In this document: one piece after another, positions 36,001-43,556 of the stretch
Numbering within the stretch: the first letter of the stretch is position 1
Layout of the letters: each line of letters begins with the position of its first letter
From: Pseudoduganella violacea
GTDB lineage: Bacteria; Pseudomonadota; Gammaproteobacteria; Burkholderiales; Burkholderiaceae_D
Reading direction: 5' to 3'
DNA: 64,000 nt
NCBI RefSeq assembly: GCF_014191875.1
Contig: NZ_JACHXD010000012.1
Span: 171,221 to 235,220, forward strand
Notes under the pieces: model-generated
The model's input: only the letters and a program-made list of their open reading frames with translations
Told to the model about the DNA's origin: nothing
Databases searched by the model: none
Made by a program: the position numbers and the translations under genes

Positions 36001-37903
36001 CACGCTGAAGCCGGTCTTCGGCCATTGCGAGTATGCGGCCAGCATGGCGTCCATACTCAAAGTGGTCATGGCGCTGCAGCACCATGTGCGCCCGGGGATC
36101 CCCGGTTTCGGCGTGCTGGAACCGTCGTTGCCGCTGCCGCCGCGCTTCCGCCTGGGCGCGGAGAACCTGCCATGGCCGGCCACGGCCGGCGCCGATGGGC
36201 GTCCGCTGCCGCGCCGCGCCGCGGTGCATGCCTTCGGCATCGGCGGCGTAAACGGCCACATGATCCTGGAAGAATATATCGCCGCCGCGCCACGGGAACC
36301 GCTCAAGGCGGCCGTGCCGGAAGGCCGCGAAGCGCAGGCATTCCCGCTGTCGGCGCGCGATCCGCAGGCGCTGCGCGGCGCCGCGCAGGCGCTGCTGGCC
36401 CACCTGGAAAGCAATGCGCAAACAGCGCTGGACAGCGTGGCGCGCACGCTGCAAACCGGACGTGTGGCCATGCGCGAAAGACTGGCGCTGGTGGCCGACG
36501 ATCGAAGCGGCCTGCTGGAAGGGCTGCGCCATTACCTGGCGCAGGCGGACGCAGCCACCGGCGCGCGCCTGTACCTGCACGGCCGGCCGGCGCCGGCCAG
36601 CGCCGCCCAGGCGCCAGGGCATGCGGCGGCGCAGCTGCTGGCCAGCCGCTGGCTGGCAGGGCAAAGCGTGTCGTGGGCAGGCTTGCACGGCACGCGCCCG
36701 CCGCCGCCTCTCGCTTTGCCAGGATATCCGCTGCGCGAGTCCGGTTTCTGGCCCGCCGCCACGGCGCCTGCCGCGCCGGGACAGGTGCAGGGGACCGTCT
36801 CGCTGGCCCCGGCCCTGCGCGCCTGCGTGGCCGAATTCCTGGCGCCGGGAGCCGTTCCTCGGCCGGAGCAGACCTTGGCCGAGCTGGGCCTGGACTCGAT
36901 GGCGCGCCTGATGCTGCTGCAGTCGCTGCGCGCGGCGCTGCGCATCGACCTGGATGCGCACGCGCTGGCCGACAACACCACGCTGGCCGCGCTGTCGGCG
37001 CGCTTGCCGGCGCCGCCCAGCGCGCCCGCCGCGCCGGACCAGGCCTACCAGCAATGGCTGGTGCCGCCGCTGCGCGCCGCCATGATCGGCGTCAAGCACG
37101 GCGTGGCCGAGGTATTCCGGGGCGGCCAGGGACCGAGGCTGCTGCTCATTCCCGGTCTGGGCATGAGCGGCAGCGTCTTCCTCGATCATCTGGCGGCGCT
37201 GACCGCGCAGTACGAGGTGATGGTCTACCACTATCCGGGGCTGGGCCGCAGCAGCAGCATCGGCAGCGGCGATCTGGACGCCGTGGCGGCGCACCTGTTC
37301 GAGGTGCTGGACGCCGCCGCCTGGGGCGAGACGGCCATTCTGGGCTGGTCCTTTGGCGGCTTGATCGCGCAAAAGGCGGCGCTGTTGCGGCCGCGGCAAT
37401 GCCGCGCGCTGATGCTGGTCAGTACCATGGGCGCCTTCGAAGCGGCGGCCCCCGCGCAGCGGCCGCCGGCATCGCTGCGCCGGCTGTACGAGGACGATCT
37501 GGAGCAGGTCTTCGCCGAACCGGGCTGCAAGGCCGGGCCGCAACGGCAACGGCACATCCGCGCGGTGCTGGACGGCAGCCAGGTGTTGGGCGCGCTCGAC
37601 GGGGTGGCCTATCTGGACGCCTTGACCCGCTTCGACGTGAGCGCGGCGCTGCCGCATCTCGCGCTGCCGGTGCTGATTGTGGCCGGAACGCTGGACCGCT
37701 TCGACCAGCCGCGCCATAGCGAACGGCTGGTGTCGCTGATCCCGGGGGCCAAGCTGGTGCGGCTCAAGGGCGCGGGCCATGTGCCGTTCCTGACCCATCC
37801 CGAGGCCTTCCGCAAGGCACTGCTGCGCTTCCTGGACAAGACGCATCCAGGCCGTTCGCAGCCGGCGGCGGACGATCAAGAGCAGGAAGCGGCACTACCT
37901 TGA
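30026..37903 (+). CDS. Terminal trans-AT polyketide synthase, 2625 aa (cMT-ACP-KS0-oMT-ACP-ACP-KS0-ACP-TE)
   Basis: ATG at 30026 lies 42 bases after the previous stop. Approximate domains: C-methyltransferase 1-365 (VEIGAGTGG near 178, NVLHAT); ACP Ser425; KS 523-940 with C683 but AANGI in place of HGTGT (Ala817 for His), hence non-elongating; a second, different SAM methyltransferase 1130-1402 (FDIGCGLGTD near 1207), resembling the O-methyltransferases of trans-AT lines; tandem ACPs Ser1494 and Ser1592 (both GxNSIHAV); KS 1673-2085 with C1826 in an unusual EAACASA context and QGMGS for HGTGT (Gln1961), again KS0; ACP Ser2291; alpha/beta-hydrolase thioesterase 2335-2625 (GWSFGG, Ser2442, Asp2557, His2585). 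It completes alpha-methylation of the split module, O-methylates the beta-hydroxyl without extension, hands the chain over and releases it. Whether the TE hydrolyses or cyclises is not visible. Confidence 0.95.
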   Translation: MEQNEMKAAAMDGLLRQWLLAQLQTIGILAPGAGGQAPQALAACVQPPFRRWLDASLAQLQEAGLVRLEGGLWHADATLQAAEVARQWRQGREQWRMPPELAAYVTLLEATLEVLPAILTGRVRATDVLFPNGSMARVQDIYKNNHVADHFNQVLTENLVRYVEARIAHDPAVRLRMVEIGAGTGGTSGRLLEALRPYSGHIAEYAYTDLSKAFLQVGESQFGALAPYLKTALLDIEQPPAAQGFETGVYDIALATNVLHATRDIRGTVGHAKSLLRRNGLFFINEMIGSSIYLHLTFGLLDGWWRFEDDELRLPGSPGLSPENWEAVLRGEGYSGVLFPAKDVHHLGQQLIIAQSDGVLRTQRAAAPAQAPAAVPGATADVAVAPGVAADAALAFVTAQIAHVLRMPAQQILPEESLSSYGLDSILATQLAARLAETLGDIDSTAFFEHRTAAALCGYLLQHHGARLAAACGVAPPPSAAATAAVPSSAPAPAPAPAPAFPPSGAAAAAVAREPARGNDWEPIAIIGLAGRYAGAANVAEFWANLLAGRRSTGEIPATRWDWRRHYEADPAKAVQQLSSYGKWGGFLDHAGEFDTSLFTMPPREAEMTDPQELLFLETCWSAMRDAGCPPSSLTPEQRRGAGVFAAITKQYAFPPTSFASLANRVSYQLNFQGKSLAIDTMCSSSLVALHEACAYLQGEGRLALVGGVNLYLEPAKYVHLSASRFLAKGESCNAFGAGGEGFVPGEGVGAVVLKPLRLALEDGDSIYAVIRGSAVNHNGRSAGYTSSDPARQADVVRGALERAAVDPRSVAYIEAAANGIELGDAIEMSALGKVFGDGTGASGARRIGSVKPNIGHCEAASGMSQLTKVIMSLHQRVLAPTLLEGERNRHVDFTRLPFEVQLAAEPWQPLQIDGLDVPRRAGITGIGGGGVNAHVVLEEWVAPPRAAAPAQPSLLLLSAHTQEALRRTAADWIAHLPQLAESDLADLAWTLRRGREAMSKRLAVVAGSMAEFAEVLQLWLQGEGSGGRWFSGDTQAPALSLSPQLVALAAQGDPRDQAQLWALGHALPLPQSPAGAPRKLLQLPMYAFERQVVWRPRAALAAPAQPPVAQMAAPAAQAPAADAGAAYANNAEAFYSLSTMGASEEFREQYLTLCPYPERLPGHSMTRMFIDPSKCPEQFAYMQSRQIEMRQVLFSQQDFERTGRVFDIGCGLGTDVIQIAAQYPRIHTEGYTITGSQARLANQRIARSGLAGRALVHHRDSAKDRFPGRYDLVIGIEVTCHISDKEGVFSNIANALEDDGRVLLMDFIANGRGRITAPNIDIDISTRQDWIDVCADQGLVIDELIDVSPQIANFLYDPEAEANIAELPQVAKESFRNFANNYISLERGWVSYCLFRLRKEPGLSRAQRARINAERIAQPTPYPVALQRMRASGRSGYPLQQASARPESPPAVAAAEPMAAVRDALAQIFLDVLGIERAQVEQAPDLAALGVNSIHAVQLAEAINTRFDLRLPSSLLSEYPSFNALAAASARPAASAPPAPAMATTATAANHAATTPSSVRQAVEAALIETQGYSLAQLRGAGSLAELGLNSIHAVAVAEAINAALDLTLPSSILFEFPTLDLLVAAIAAQAPDRPRPVPSAPSWSAPPAAVPTAAPAQAALPAAPAAAQHAGYAIVGMSALFPGADSPQAFWRHIEQGSSRISAPPATRAEWRLHDGATYWGAFLERIDGFDPLCFGVTPKEAVWMSPEQRLLMTQVWRAFEAAGIAWDGGQRTGVFIASGPSDYPAILARQGHHIPKLVPSMLPNRISHAFDLKGPSENCEAACASALLAVHRALQSMEAGECEQVVVAAANLIMDAGAYQDLEAFNALSRNGECHPFQTNAGGYVRGEGLGALIIKPLARAEADGDRIYAVIRGTGIAHAGQGKSAMAADERGMAAAIGAALARAGTAPASVSYVEVQGMGSAACDQAEIRALAQYYAATPDASDCVIGTLKPVFGHCEYAASMASILKVVMALQHHVRPGIPGFGVLEPSLPLPPRFRLGAENLPWPATAGADGRPLPRRAAVHAFGIGGVNGHMILEEYIAAAPREPLKAAVPEGREAQAFPLSARDPQALRGAAQALLAHLESNAQTALDSVARTLQTGRVAMRERLALVADDRSGLLEGLRHYLAQADAATGARLYLHGRPAPASAAQAPGHAAAQLLASRWLAGQSVSWAGLHGTRPPPPLALPGYPLRESGFWPAATAPAAPGQVQGTVSLAPALRACVAEFLAPGAVPRPEQTLAELGLDSMARLMLLQSLRAALRIDLDAHALADNTTLAALSARLPAPPSAPAAPDQAYQQWLVPPLRAAMIGVKHGVAEVFRGGQGPRLLLIPGLGMSGSVFLDHLAALTAQYEVMVYHYPGLGRSSSIGSGDLDAVAAHLFEVLDAAAWGETAILGWSFGGLIAQKAALLRPRQCRALMLVSTMGAFEAAAPAQRPPASLRRLYEDDLEQVFAEPGCKAGPQRQRHIRAVLDGSQVLGALDGVAYLDALTRFDVSAALPHLALPVLIVAGTLDRFDQPRHSERLVSLIPGAKLVRLKGAGHVPFLTHPEAFRKALLRFLDKTHPGRSQPAADDQEQEAALP
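31496..31525 (+). repeat. Hexamer tandem repeat CCAGCA x5 in a PKS linker
   Basis: Five perfect copies encode an Ala-Pro run between the first ACP and the following KS0 of the terminal PKS. Copy-number changes would lengthen or shorten the linker in frame. Confidence 0.85.
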
Positions 37904-37972
37904 GGGAGGCGCCGGACGGCGGTACGCGTCCGCCGGAAAAACCGCGCGGCGGCAGGGCGCGCTGGCGGCGGT

Positions 37973-37992
37973 AGGGCGGAGGGCTCCGCCCT
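37973..37992. terminator. Hairpin between the PKS operon and convergent accA
   Basis: AGGGCGGA and TCCGCCCT form a perfect 8-bp stem around a GGGC loop in the 96-base gap between the PKS stop and the accA stop. There is no proper U-run on either side. The position between convergent genes suggests a two-way terminator or transcript-end stabiliser. Confidence 0.5.
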
Positions 37993-37999
37993 GGACGGT

Positions 38000-38980
38000 T
38001 TAGCCGTTGCTGCCGCCGTCCTGAACCCGGAACTCGCCGAAGCTGAGCAGGCGCTCATGGCGGCGGTCGAGCAGTTCACGGACAGGCATATTGTCGAGCT
38101 GGCGCAAGCCTTCGAGCAGGGTCTTTTTGACGGACTGGGCCGCCTCCTTGTGGCTGCGGTGGGCGCCGCCCAGCGGCTCGTTGATGATGCGGTCCACCAG
38201 CTTCAACGCCTTCAGCCGGTGCGCGGTCAAGCCCAGGGCTTCGGCCGCGTCGACCTGGCGCTCGGTATTGCGCCACAGGATGGACGAACAGGCTTCCGGC
38301 GAAATCACCGAATACGTCGCGAACTGCATCATGTTCAGCGTATCGCAGACGCCGATCGCCAGCGCGCCGCCCGAGCCGCCTTCGCCGATCACGGTGGAAA
38401 TGATCGGCACCCTGAGCTTGGCCATTTCATACAGATTGTGGCCGATCGCTTCCGACTGGCCGCGTTCTTCGGCGTCGATGCCGGGCCAGGCGCCGGGCGT
38501 GTCGATAAAGGTGAAAACGGGAATCGAGAATTTCTCGGCCAGTTTCATCAGCCGCAAGGCCTTGCGGTAGCCTTCCGGGCGCGGGTAGCCGAAATTGCGC
38601 AGCGTACGCTCTTTGGTGTCGCGGCCTTTCTGATTGCCGATCACCATGCACGCCTTGCCATTCAGGCGGGCCAGGCCGCCGACAATCGACTGGTCGTCGG
38701 CGAAAACACGGTCGCCGTGCAGTTCATGGTAGTCGGTGAATATATGTTCGACATAATCCAGCGTATATGGCCGCTGCGGATGGCGCGCCACCTGCACGAT
38801 TTGCCAGGGCGTGAGCTTGGCGTAAATATCCTTGGTCAGTTTATTCGCCTTACTGACTAGCTTATCGATATTCTCAGACAAGTCGACGGCCGAATCGTCT
38901 TCGACGAAACGGAGGGTTTCGATCTTGCCGGTCAACTCCGCAAGATTGGATTCAAAATCAAGAAAGATGGGATTGGTCAT
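38000..38980 (-). CDS. accA: Acetyl-CoA carboxylase carboxyltransferase subunit alpha
   Basis: This is a 326-residue protein of full family length. AccA pairs with AccD to move the carboxyl group from biotin-BCCP to acetyl-CoA, giving malonyl-CoA for fatty acids and polyketides. Recognisable AccA blocks are MTNPIFLDFE at the start, ARHPQRPYTLDYV, FIDTPGAWPGIDAEERGQ, and IGEGGSGGALAIGVCD, the crotonase-fold core. The start at 38980 gives this standard N-terminus and has AAGAG nine bases upstream; the frame stays open further upstream but without family match. The gene converges on the PKS operon. The housekeeping accA of many Burkholderiales sits beside tilS and cysS, neither of which is here, so this may be an extra copy tied to the PKS cluster, for malonyl-CoA supply or as a protective target copy. 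Only the enzyme identity is certain. Confidence 0.96.
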   Translation of the reverse strand: MTNPIFLDFESNLAELTGKIETLRFVEDDSAVDLSENIDKLVSKANKLTKDIYAKLTPWQIVQVARHPQRPYTLDYVEHIFTDYHELHGDRVFADDQSIVGGLARLNGKACMVIGNQKGRDTKERTLRNFGYPRPEGYRKALRLMKLAEKFSIPVFTFIDTPGAWPGIDAEERGQSEAIGHNLYEMAKLRVPIISTVIGEGGSGGALAIGVCDTLNMMQFATYSVISPEACSSILWRNTERQVDAAEALGLTAHRLKALKLVDRIINEPLGGAHRSHKEAAQSVKKTLLEGLRQLDNMPVRELLDRRHERLLSFGEFRVQDGGSNG

Positions 38981-39318
38981 CTGATTGCACTCTTTGTAAG
39001 GCACATCATAGAAGTGGAAGGAATGCTTCCTGCATATCACTTCTGTCTGAATGCCAGCGGATTCGCTTAGATGTGATGTGGAGGAGGGCCGGAACCGGCG
39101 CAAGGCTGTCTGCTGCTCCTCCCCAGGCGGCGCCTGTTATCGTCAATTTAATCCTGGCAATTGTAATCCAAGTCCTTACTGTAGGCAATTCGCGGCAGGC
39201 CGTCCGGCGGTCCGGCACTCCAGTTATCACGCAAGGTGTTGACATCCACATAATTACAAATGTAACATCGCCACCTCATGCTGGATTATGGGTGAATTAA
39301 TTTCATTAGGAGACGCCA
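38981..39318. promoter_or_regulatory. Divergent control region between accA and the nucleotidyltransferase gene
   Basis: This 338-base gene-free stretch has lower GC than its surroundings. On the + strand, TTGACA at 39239-39244 is followed by TGTAAC at 39261 (16-base spacing) or TAACAT at 39263 (18-base spacing), a plausible sigma-70 promoter about 50 bases ahead of the nucleotidyltransferase gene. An AGGAG ribosome site lies at 39308-39312, close before its TTG start. On the - strand accA has AAGAG before its start, but no clear promoter was recognised. Confidence 0.5.
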
Positions 39319-40113
39319 TTGATTGAGTCGGTACTGAATCGCGCTTTTCCCGGATTGATCGTGCCTTTATCGGGCGCCATGCTAGAGCAAGCCGAAATAT
39401 TGGAAGTGGCAGGCGAGTTTGTTACACAAAATTATTCGGCCAGCGACTGCGCCTTTCTCTTTGGTTCTTTCGCGCGTGGAAACCCCGGCGCATTCTCTGA
39501 CCTGGATATTCTGGTCCTGCTGCCCCAGATGGCGGCCGGCGCCAAGCCCGAGCTGAAACTGCAGATATACCGTGGCTTGCGTCTGGAAATATTTATTTTC
39601 GACCGCGCCAGCTTGACCGAAGCCTTGCATATTCAGGAAAAAATGGGCTTGCGCGTATTCAGTTCCGCCATCGAGGACAGCATCCTGCTGCATGGCAGCG
39701 CCGACGTGCTGGAAGAGTTCAAGGAGCTGGTGCGCGAGCAGGTCAGCCGGCGCGTGCTGCCGCAGACCGACGAAATCGCCCCCATCGCGCGCATCCGCAT
39801 GACTTACTGCCTGGCTAAACTGACGCTGACGGAAGGCCACTTCGACCGCGTTTATCTGGCGTCCACGCTGTTTTCCCTGGTCGGCAACGCCCTGGTGCGG
39901 CGCGCCAGCGGCGCCGCGGCGCCGGTGGACCGCCTGTATGAGGCAATGGCCGCGCACGACCGGCCCTTTGCCCAGGCCTACCAGCAGGCGTATATGCTGC
40001 TGTGCCAGCACAACGATTGCAGCGAATTCGTCAGGCAAACCAGCATTTTCCTGGAACGCAGCGGCGGAGCGCTTTGGCATAACGAGTCCCTGAATCTGGC
40101 CGCGGTGGCCTAG
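39319..40113 (+). CDS. Nucleotidyltransferase-fold protein (Pol beta superfamily)
   Basis: This 264-residue protein starts at TTG; AGGAG six bases upstream supports this start. Residues about 48-66 carry the minimal nucleotidyltransferase signature FLFGSFARG...SDLDILVL, with the two acidic metal ligands of the Pol beta superfamily. The remainder is largely helical and was not recognised. Members of this fold transfer a nucleotide to proteins, tRNA or antibiotics. The gene sits three bases before an MFS exporter gene and next to a PKS cluster, so drug modification for self-protection is conceivable, but nothing in the sequence shows the substrate. Confidence 0.75.
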   Translation: MIESVLNRAFPGLIVPLSGAMLEQAEILEVAGEFVTQNYSASDCAFLFGSFARGNPGAFSDLDILVLLPQMAAGAKPELKLQIYRGLRLEIFIFDRASLTEALHIQEKMGLRVFSSAIEDSILLHGSADVLEEFKELVREQVSRRVLPQTDEIAPIARIRMTYCLAKLTLTEGHFDRVYLASTLFSLVGNALVRRASGAAAPVDRLYEAMAAHDRPFAQAYQQAYMLLCQHNDCSEFVRQTSIFLERSGGALWHNESLNLAAVA

Positions 40114-40116
40114 CAG

Positions 40117-41403
40117 GTGAGTTCTTCCGCCGCTCCGGTGCAGCCGGTTAAGCCTGCCGAATCCCGCTTCGCCCTTTGGGCCGACAGGAATTTCCGCCGC
40201 CTGGTTGGCGGCGGTTTCGTTTCCATGCTGGGCGACCAGATCACTTTGCTGGCCTTGCCTTGGCTGGTCTTGCGCATCACCGGCGATGCCCTGGCCCTGG
40301 GGACGGTCTTTGCGGCGCTGGGTTTGCCGCGCGCCTTGCTGATTCTGTTCGGCGGCGTCGCCGTTGACCGCTATCTGCCGAAAACCGTCCTGCTGTGGAC
40401 CAAGTATTTAAGCGCCGCCATGCTGGGCGTGTTCAGCATTCTGATTTTCACCTCCACCGTCAAGCTGTGGATGATCCACGTGCTGGTGTTGGGCATGGGG
40501 CTGTGCTCGGCCTTCAGTTTGCCGGCCGGCAGCAGCCTGTTGCCCCGGATCTTGCCGCGCGAGTCGCTCATGGCCGCGAATGGCGCGCTGATGAGCTTAC
40601 GCCAGGTGACCCTGTTGCTGGGGCCGCTGGCCGGCAGCGCCCTGATCCTCGTCTTTGCCGGCGACAAGCACGCCGGCGATCTCTCCAATGCCGGCCTGGG
40701 CGTGGTCTTTGCGCTCGATTGCCTGAGTTTCCTCCTTTCCGCCTGGACCTTGCATGGCGTGCAGGTGGCGCAGGATGGCGCCCATCCGCCGCCGCCGGCG
40801 AAAGCGCTGTGGGAAGGCTTGGCCGCCGTATGGCAGGACCGGCCCTTGCGCACCCTGTACCTGTATTTCGGCCTGGTCACGTTTTTCGTGGGCGGCCCGA
40901 TCCAGGTTGCCTTGCCGACCCTGGTATATGGCTGGCCGCAATCCGATGTCGCCTCGCTGGGACTGCTGATGTCCGGCTATGGCGCGGGGGCGCTGTGCGG
41001 CTCGCTGCTATCGACCTGGCGGCCCAATTGGCGCTTGCGCACGCTTGGCCTCAGCCTGCTATGCGCCGATGCCGTCATTGCCATGCTGTTCATGGCGTTT
41101 TCCCTAGTGCGGCAAACCGGCGCCGGCATACCACTGCTGCTGCTGGTGGGGCTGCTGGGCGGCTTCGTCCAGGTCGCCGTCTTCAGTTGGATCCAGCGGC
41201 GCGTGCCGTTGGCCATGCTGGGGCGGGCCATGGGCTTCTTTACCTTTATTCTGGTCGGCGTGGCGCCGCTCTCGGCGGTGCTGTTTGGCCTGGCCTTGCG
41301 CATGCTTTCACCCCAGTTGCTGTTCCTGCTGTCGGGATTGGCCTTGTTGGTATTGTCGTTGACGGCGATGCTGGCGACGCCGATCCGGCGTATCGAGGAT
41401 TAG
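40117..41403 (+). CDS. MFS transporter (EntS-like exporter family)
   Basis: This 428-residue protein has about twelve hydrophobic segments, typical for the major facilitator superfamily, and a GDQITLLALPWLVL stretch in helix 1 as in EntS-like MFS_3 exporters. It starts at GTG three bases after the preceding stop, so the two genes are very likely cotranscribed and coupled. The stop is followed by about 135 bases before the next gene. It is a candidate exporter for the polyketide, on position only; the substrate cannot be read from the sequence. Confidence 0.85.
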   Translation: MSSSAAPVQPVKPAESRFALWADRNFRRLVGGGFVSMLGDQITLLALPWLVLRITGDALALGTVFAALGLPRALLILFGGVAVDRYLPKTVLLWTKYLSAAMLGVFSILIFTSTVKLWMIHVLVLGMGLCSAFSLPAGSSLLPRILPRESLMAANGALMSLRQVTLLLGPLAGSALILVFAGDKHAGDLSNAGLGVVFALDCLSFLLSAWTLHGVQVAQDGAHPPPPAKALWEGLAAVWQDRPLRTLYLYFGLVTFFVGGPIQVALPTLVYGWPQSDVASLGLLMSGYGAGALCGSLLSTWRPNWRLRTLGLSLLCADAVIAMLFMAFSLVRQTGAGIPLLLLVGLLGGFVQVAVFSWIQRRVPLAMLGRAMGFFTFILVGVAPLSAVLFGLALRMLSPQLLFLLSGLALLVLSLTAMLATPIRRIED

Positions 41404-41539
41404 GCGCCGGTTTTCTTGCTCCACCCAACGGCGCCAGCACGCGTAAAACGGGGCGGAAAATCATGCTTTTTTAACACTGGAAAGATGCTATCCTTGGCGC
41501 CGGCAAGCCATCGCGTGATCCATTTTTCCAGGACGATCA

Positions 41540-42844
41540 ATGCATCCTCTTTCCACCCAAAGCCGCGTTCCGGCAATCTTCCGCCTGCTGGCGTTTGCAG
41601 GTTTCATCGGCATGGCTGGCCACGCATCGACGCAACCCGCCAGTGCGCCAACTGACAAGCGATGGTTCGTCACGGGTTCGCTGCTCTACGTAGCGCCGGA
41701 CCGGCCGCCGCTCGCCAATGCGTGGCTGCTGGTAAACGGCGACAAGATCGAGGCCGTCGGCACCGGCACACCGCCGGTGGCGGGCAGCGCAGGCGCCAAG
41801 GCCTGCAACGGCGGCGTCATCGCGGCAGGTTTCCAGAATAGCCATGTGCATTTCACGGACGATTCCTTCGCCAATGCGGCCACGCGGACGCCAGGGGAGC
41901 TCGAACAATCGCTGACCAGGATGCTGACGCGCTTTGGCTACACCACGGTGGTCGATACCGGTTCGCAGCTTGCCAACACCTCGGCGCTGAGGCAGCGCAT
42001 TGCCAGCGGCGCCGTGCTTGGGCCGGAAATCTTGACGGCAGGTTCGCCGCTCTATCCGCACAACGGCATTCCTTTCTATCTTCGCCAGCTTCCGCCGGCG
42101 GTTCTGCGCCAGCTGGCCCAGCCGGCGAGCGCCGAGGAAGCAATCTCCACGGTGCTCCGCAATTTTGCCGACGGCGCCAATGGAACCAAGCTGTTCGTCG
42201 CGGCGCCAATGGGCCAGGGCGAGATAAGGCGCATGAACCCGCAGATCGCCAGCGCGGCGGCGGATGAGACGCACAGGCTCGGCGGCCTCGTGATGGCCCA
42301 TCCGACCGATCCCGAGGGCGTGCGTAGCGCCGTTGCGGCTGGCGCCGACATCATCGTGCACACCACCATCGATCCCGCCGGCTCATCCTGGGATGCGCAG
42401 CTGATCGCCGGGATGGTGGCGCGCAAGGTGTCCGTTGTGCCGACCCTGAAGCTATGGCGCTACGAGCTGGATAAGGAGCACGTTCCAGCCGAGGTGCGCG
42501 AGAAGATCGTCGGCCTGGCCGAGCGGCAGCTCAAAGCCTATATCGATGCCGGCGGCCAGGTGCTCTTTGGTACGGATGTGGGCTATATGACGGACTTCGA
42601 CCCGGCCGACGAATACAGCCTGATGGCGCAAGCGGGCATGACGCCGATGCAGATCCTCGCCTCGCTCACCACCGGACCGGCTGCCCGCTGGCGCAAGCAA
42701 GCGCGGCGCGGCCGGCTCGAAGCGGGAATGGCTGCCGATCTTGTGGTCCTGAATGGCGATCCCGCCGCCGACGTAAAGCGATTCGCCGACGTGAAGTGCA
42801 CATTTGGCGCGGGCCGGCTGCTGTTCCAGCGCGAAGGGTTTTGA
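41540..42844 (+). CDS. Secreted amidohydrolase-family protein
   Basis: This 434-residue protein has an N-terminal signal sequence (hydrophobic stretch about 12-27, AGHAS cleavage region). The metal-dependent amidohydrolase plan is visible: NSHVHF (HxH) after the first strand, a Lys in NGTKLFVA that fits the carboxylated Lys, His in MAHP and IVHTT, and Asp in FGTDVG, then the usual C-terminal PAARW...RRGRLEAGMAADLVVL block of the imidazolonepropionase/prolidase-like branch. It should act in the periplasm or outside on an amide or cyclic substrate. No neighbour points to a particular one. Confidence 0.85.
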   Translation: MHPLSTQSRVPAIFRLLAFAGFIGMAGHASTQPASAPTDKRWFVTGSLLYVAPDRPPLANAWLLVNGDKIEAVGTGTPPVAGSAGAKACNGGVIAAGFQNSHVHFTDDSFANAATRTPGELEQSLTRMLTRFGYTTVVDTGSQLANTSALRQRIASGAVLGPEILTAGSPLYPHNGIPFYLRQLPPAVLRQLAQPASAEEAISTVLRNFADGANGTKLFVAAPMGQGEIRRMNPQIASAAADETHRLGGLVMAHPTDPEGVRSAVAAGADIIVHTTIDPAGSSWDAQLIAGMVARKVSVVPTLKLWRYELDKEHVPAEVREKIVGLAERQLKAYIDAGGQVLFGTDVGYMTDFDPADEYSLMAQAGMTPMQILASLTTGPAARWRKQARRGRLEAGMAADLVVLNGDPAADVKRFADVKCTFGAGRLLFQREGF

Positions 42845-42917
42845 CCGCAGGGACCATCGATGCAGCGATTCGGGATTAATGCTAGGCTATCGGCCTGACA
42901 TTCACGGAGAGCTCGTC

Positions 42918-43556
42918 TTGGCGACCATCGACCTCGCATTGATCGAACGCTGGCTTACCGGCTGGAGCCTGTCCCGCGGCGTGCCCGCACCGCTGCCCTA
43001 TGGCGAAGGCCTGGTCGTTGAAGTCTGCATGCCGACGCAATTGCGGCGTTACGTTTTCGCCGATGCCGGACATGCGCTGCAAGCCTGCGCCGAGGGCATA
43101 CACGAGCCCTACATCTTTCTCAAAGCCGCGGTCGAACCTGGGATGTTGAGAGACGCGCTGCCGGCGCGCTGGAGCATTGAAAGCCCCGGCTATCTCATGG
43201 CCGGACCGGCGCAGGCGAAGGACCGGATCGCGCCGCCGCCAGGGTATCGAATAGTCCGCGAGCGGCAGCACGGCGCGCAGGTCGTGCGCATCCTGCACGA
43301 AAATCAGGAGCAGGCCGCGTCGGGCCGCGTGGTACTGCATGGCGGCTGCGCGGTATTCGACCAGATCGAAACAGCGGATTCCCATCGCCGCCGAGGCCTT
43401 GGCAGCATCGTCATGCAGGCGCTCGACGCCATCGCCGAAGAAGCCGGCATAGGTGAGCGGCTGCTCGTGGCGACGGAGGATGGCCGCGCGCTCTATACGC
43501 GCCTTGGCTGGCGTGTCATTGCCCCCTGGTCTAGCGCCGTGCTAGTTACCGCTTAA
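42918..43556 (+). CDS. GNAT-family N-acetyltransferase
   Basis: The C-terminal part shows the acetyl-CoA binding motif of GNAT enzymes (HRRRGLGSIVMQAL) and the following ALYTRLGWRV block. The first ~110 residues were not recognised. A TTG start at 42918 with GGAGAG six bases upstream gives 212 residues and is preferred; an in-frame ATG at 42879 would add 13 residues and has no clear ribosome site. The gene stands 180 bases before the repeat-peptide gene, so it may or may not belong with that locus. The substrate is unknown. Confidence 0.78.
   Translation: MATIDLALIERWLTGWSLSRGVPAPLPYGEGLVVEVCMPTQLRRYVFADAGHALQACAEGIHEPYIFLKAAVEPGMLRDALPARWSIESPGYLMAGPAQAKDRIAPPPGYRIVRERQHGAQVVRILHENQEQAASGRVVLHGGCAVFDQIETADSHRRRGLGSIVMQALDAIAEEAGIGERLLVATEDGRALYTRLGWRVIAPWSSAVLVTA

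Noticed and set aside
38981..39103. An N-terminal extension of AccA
   Set aside because: AccA proteins begin at MTNPIF-like sequence; the extra residues cover the promoter region.
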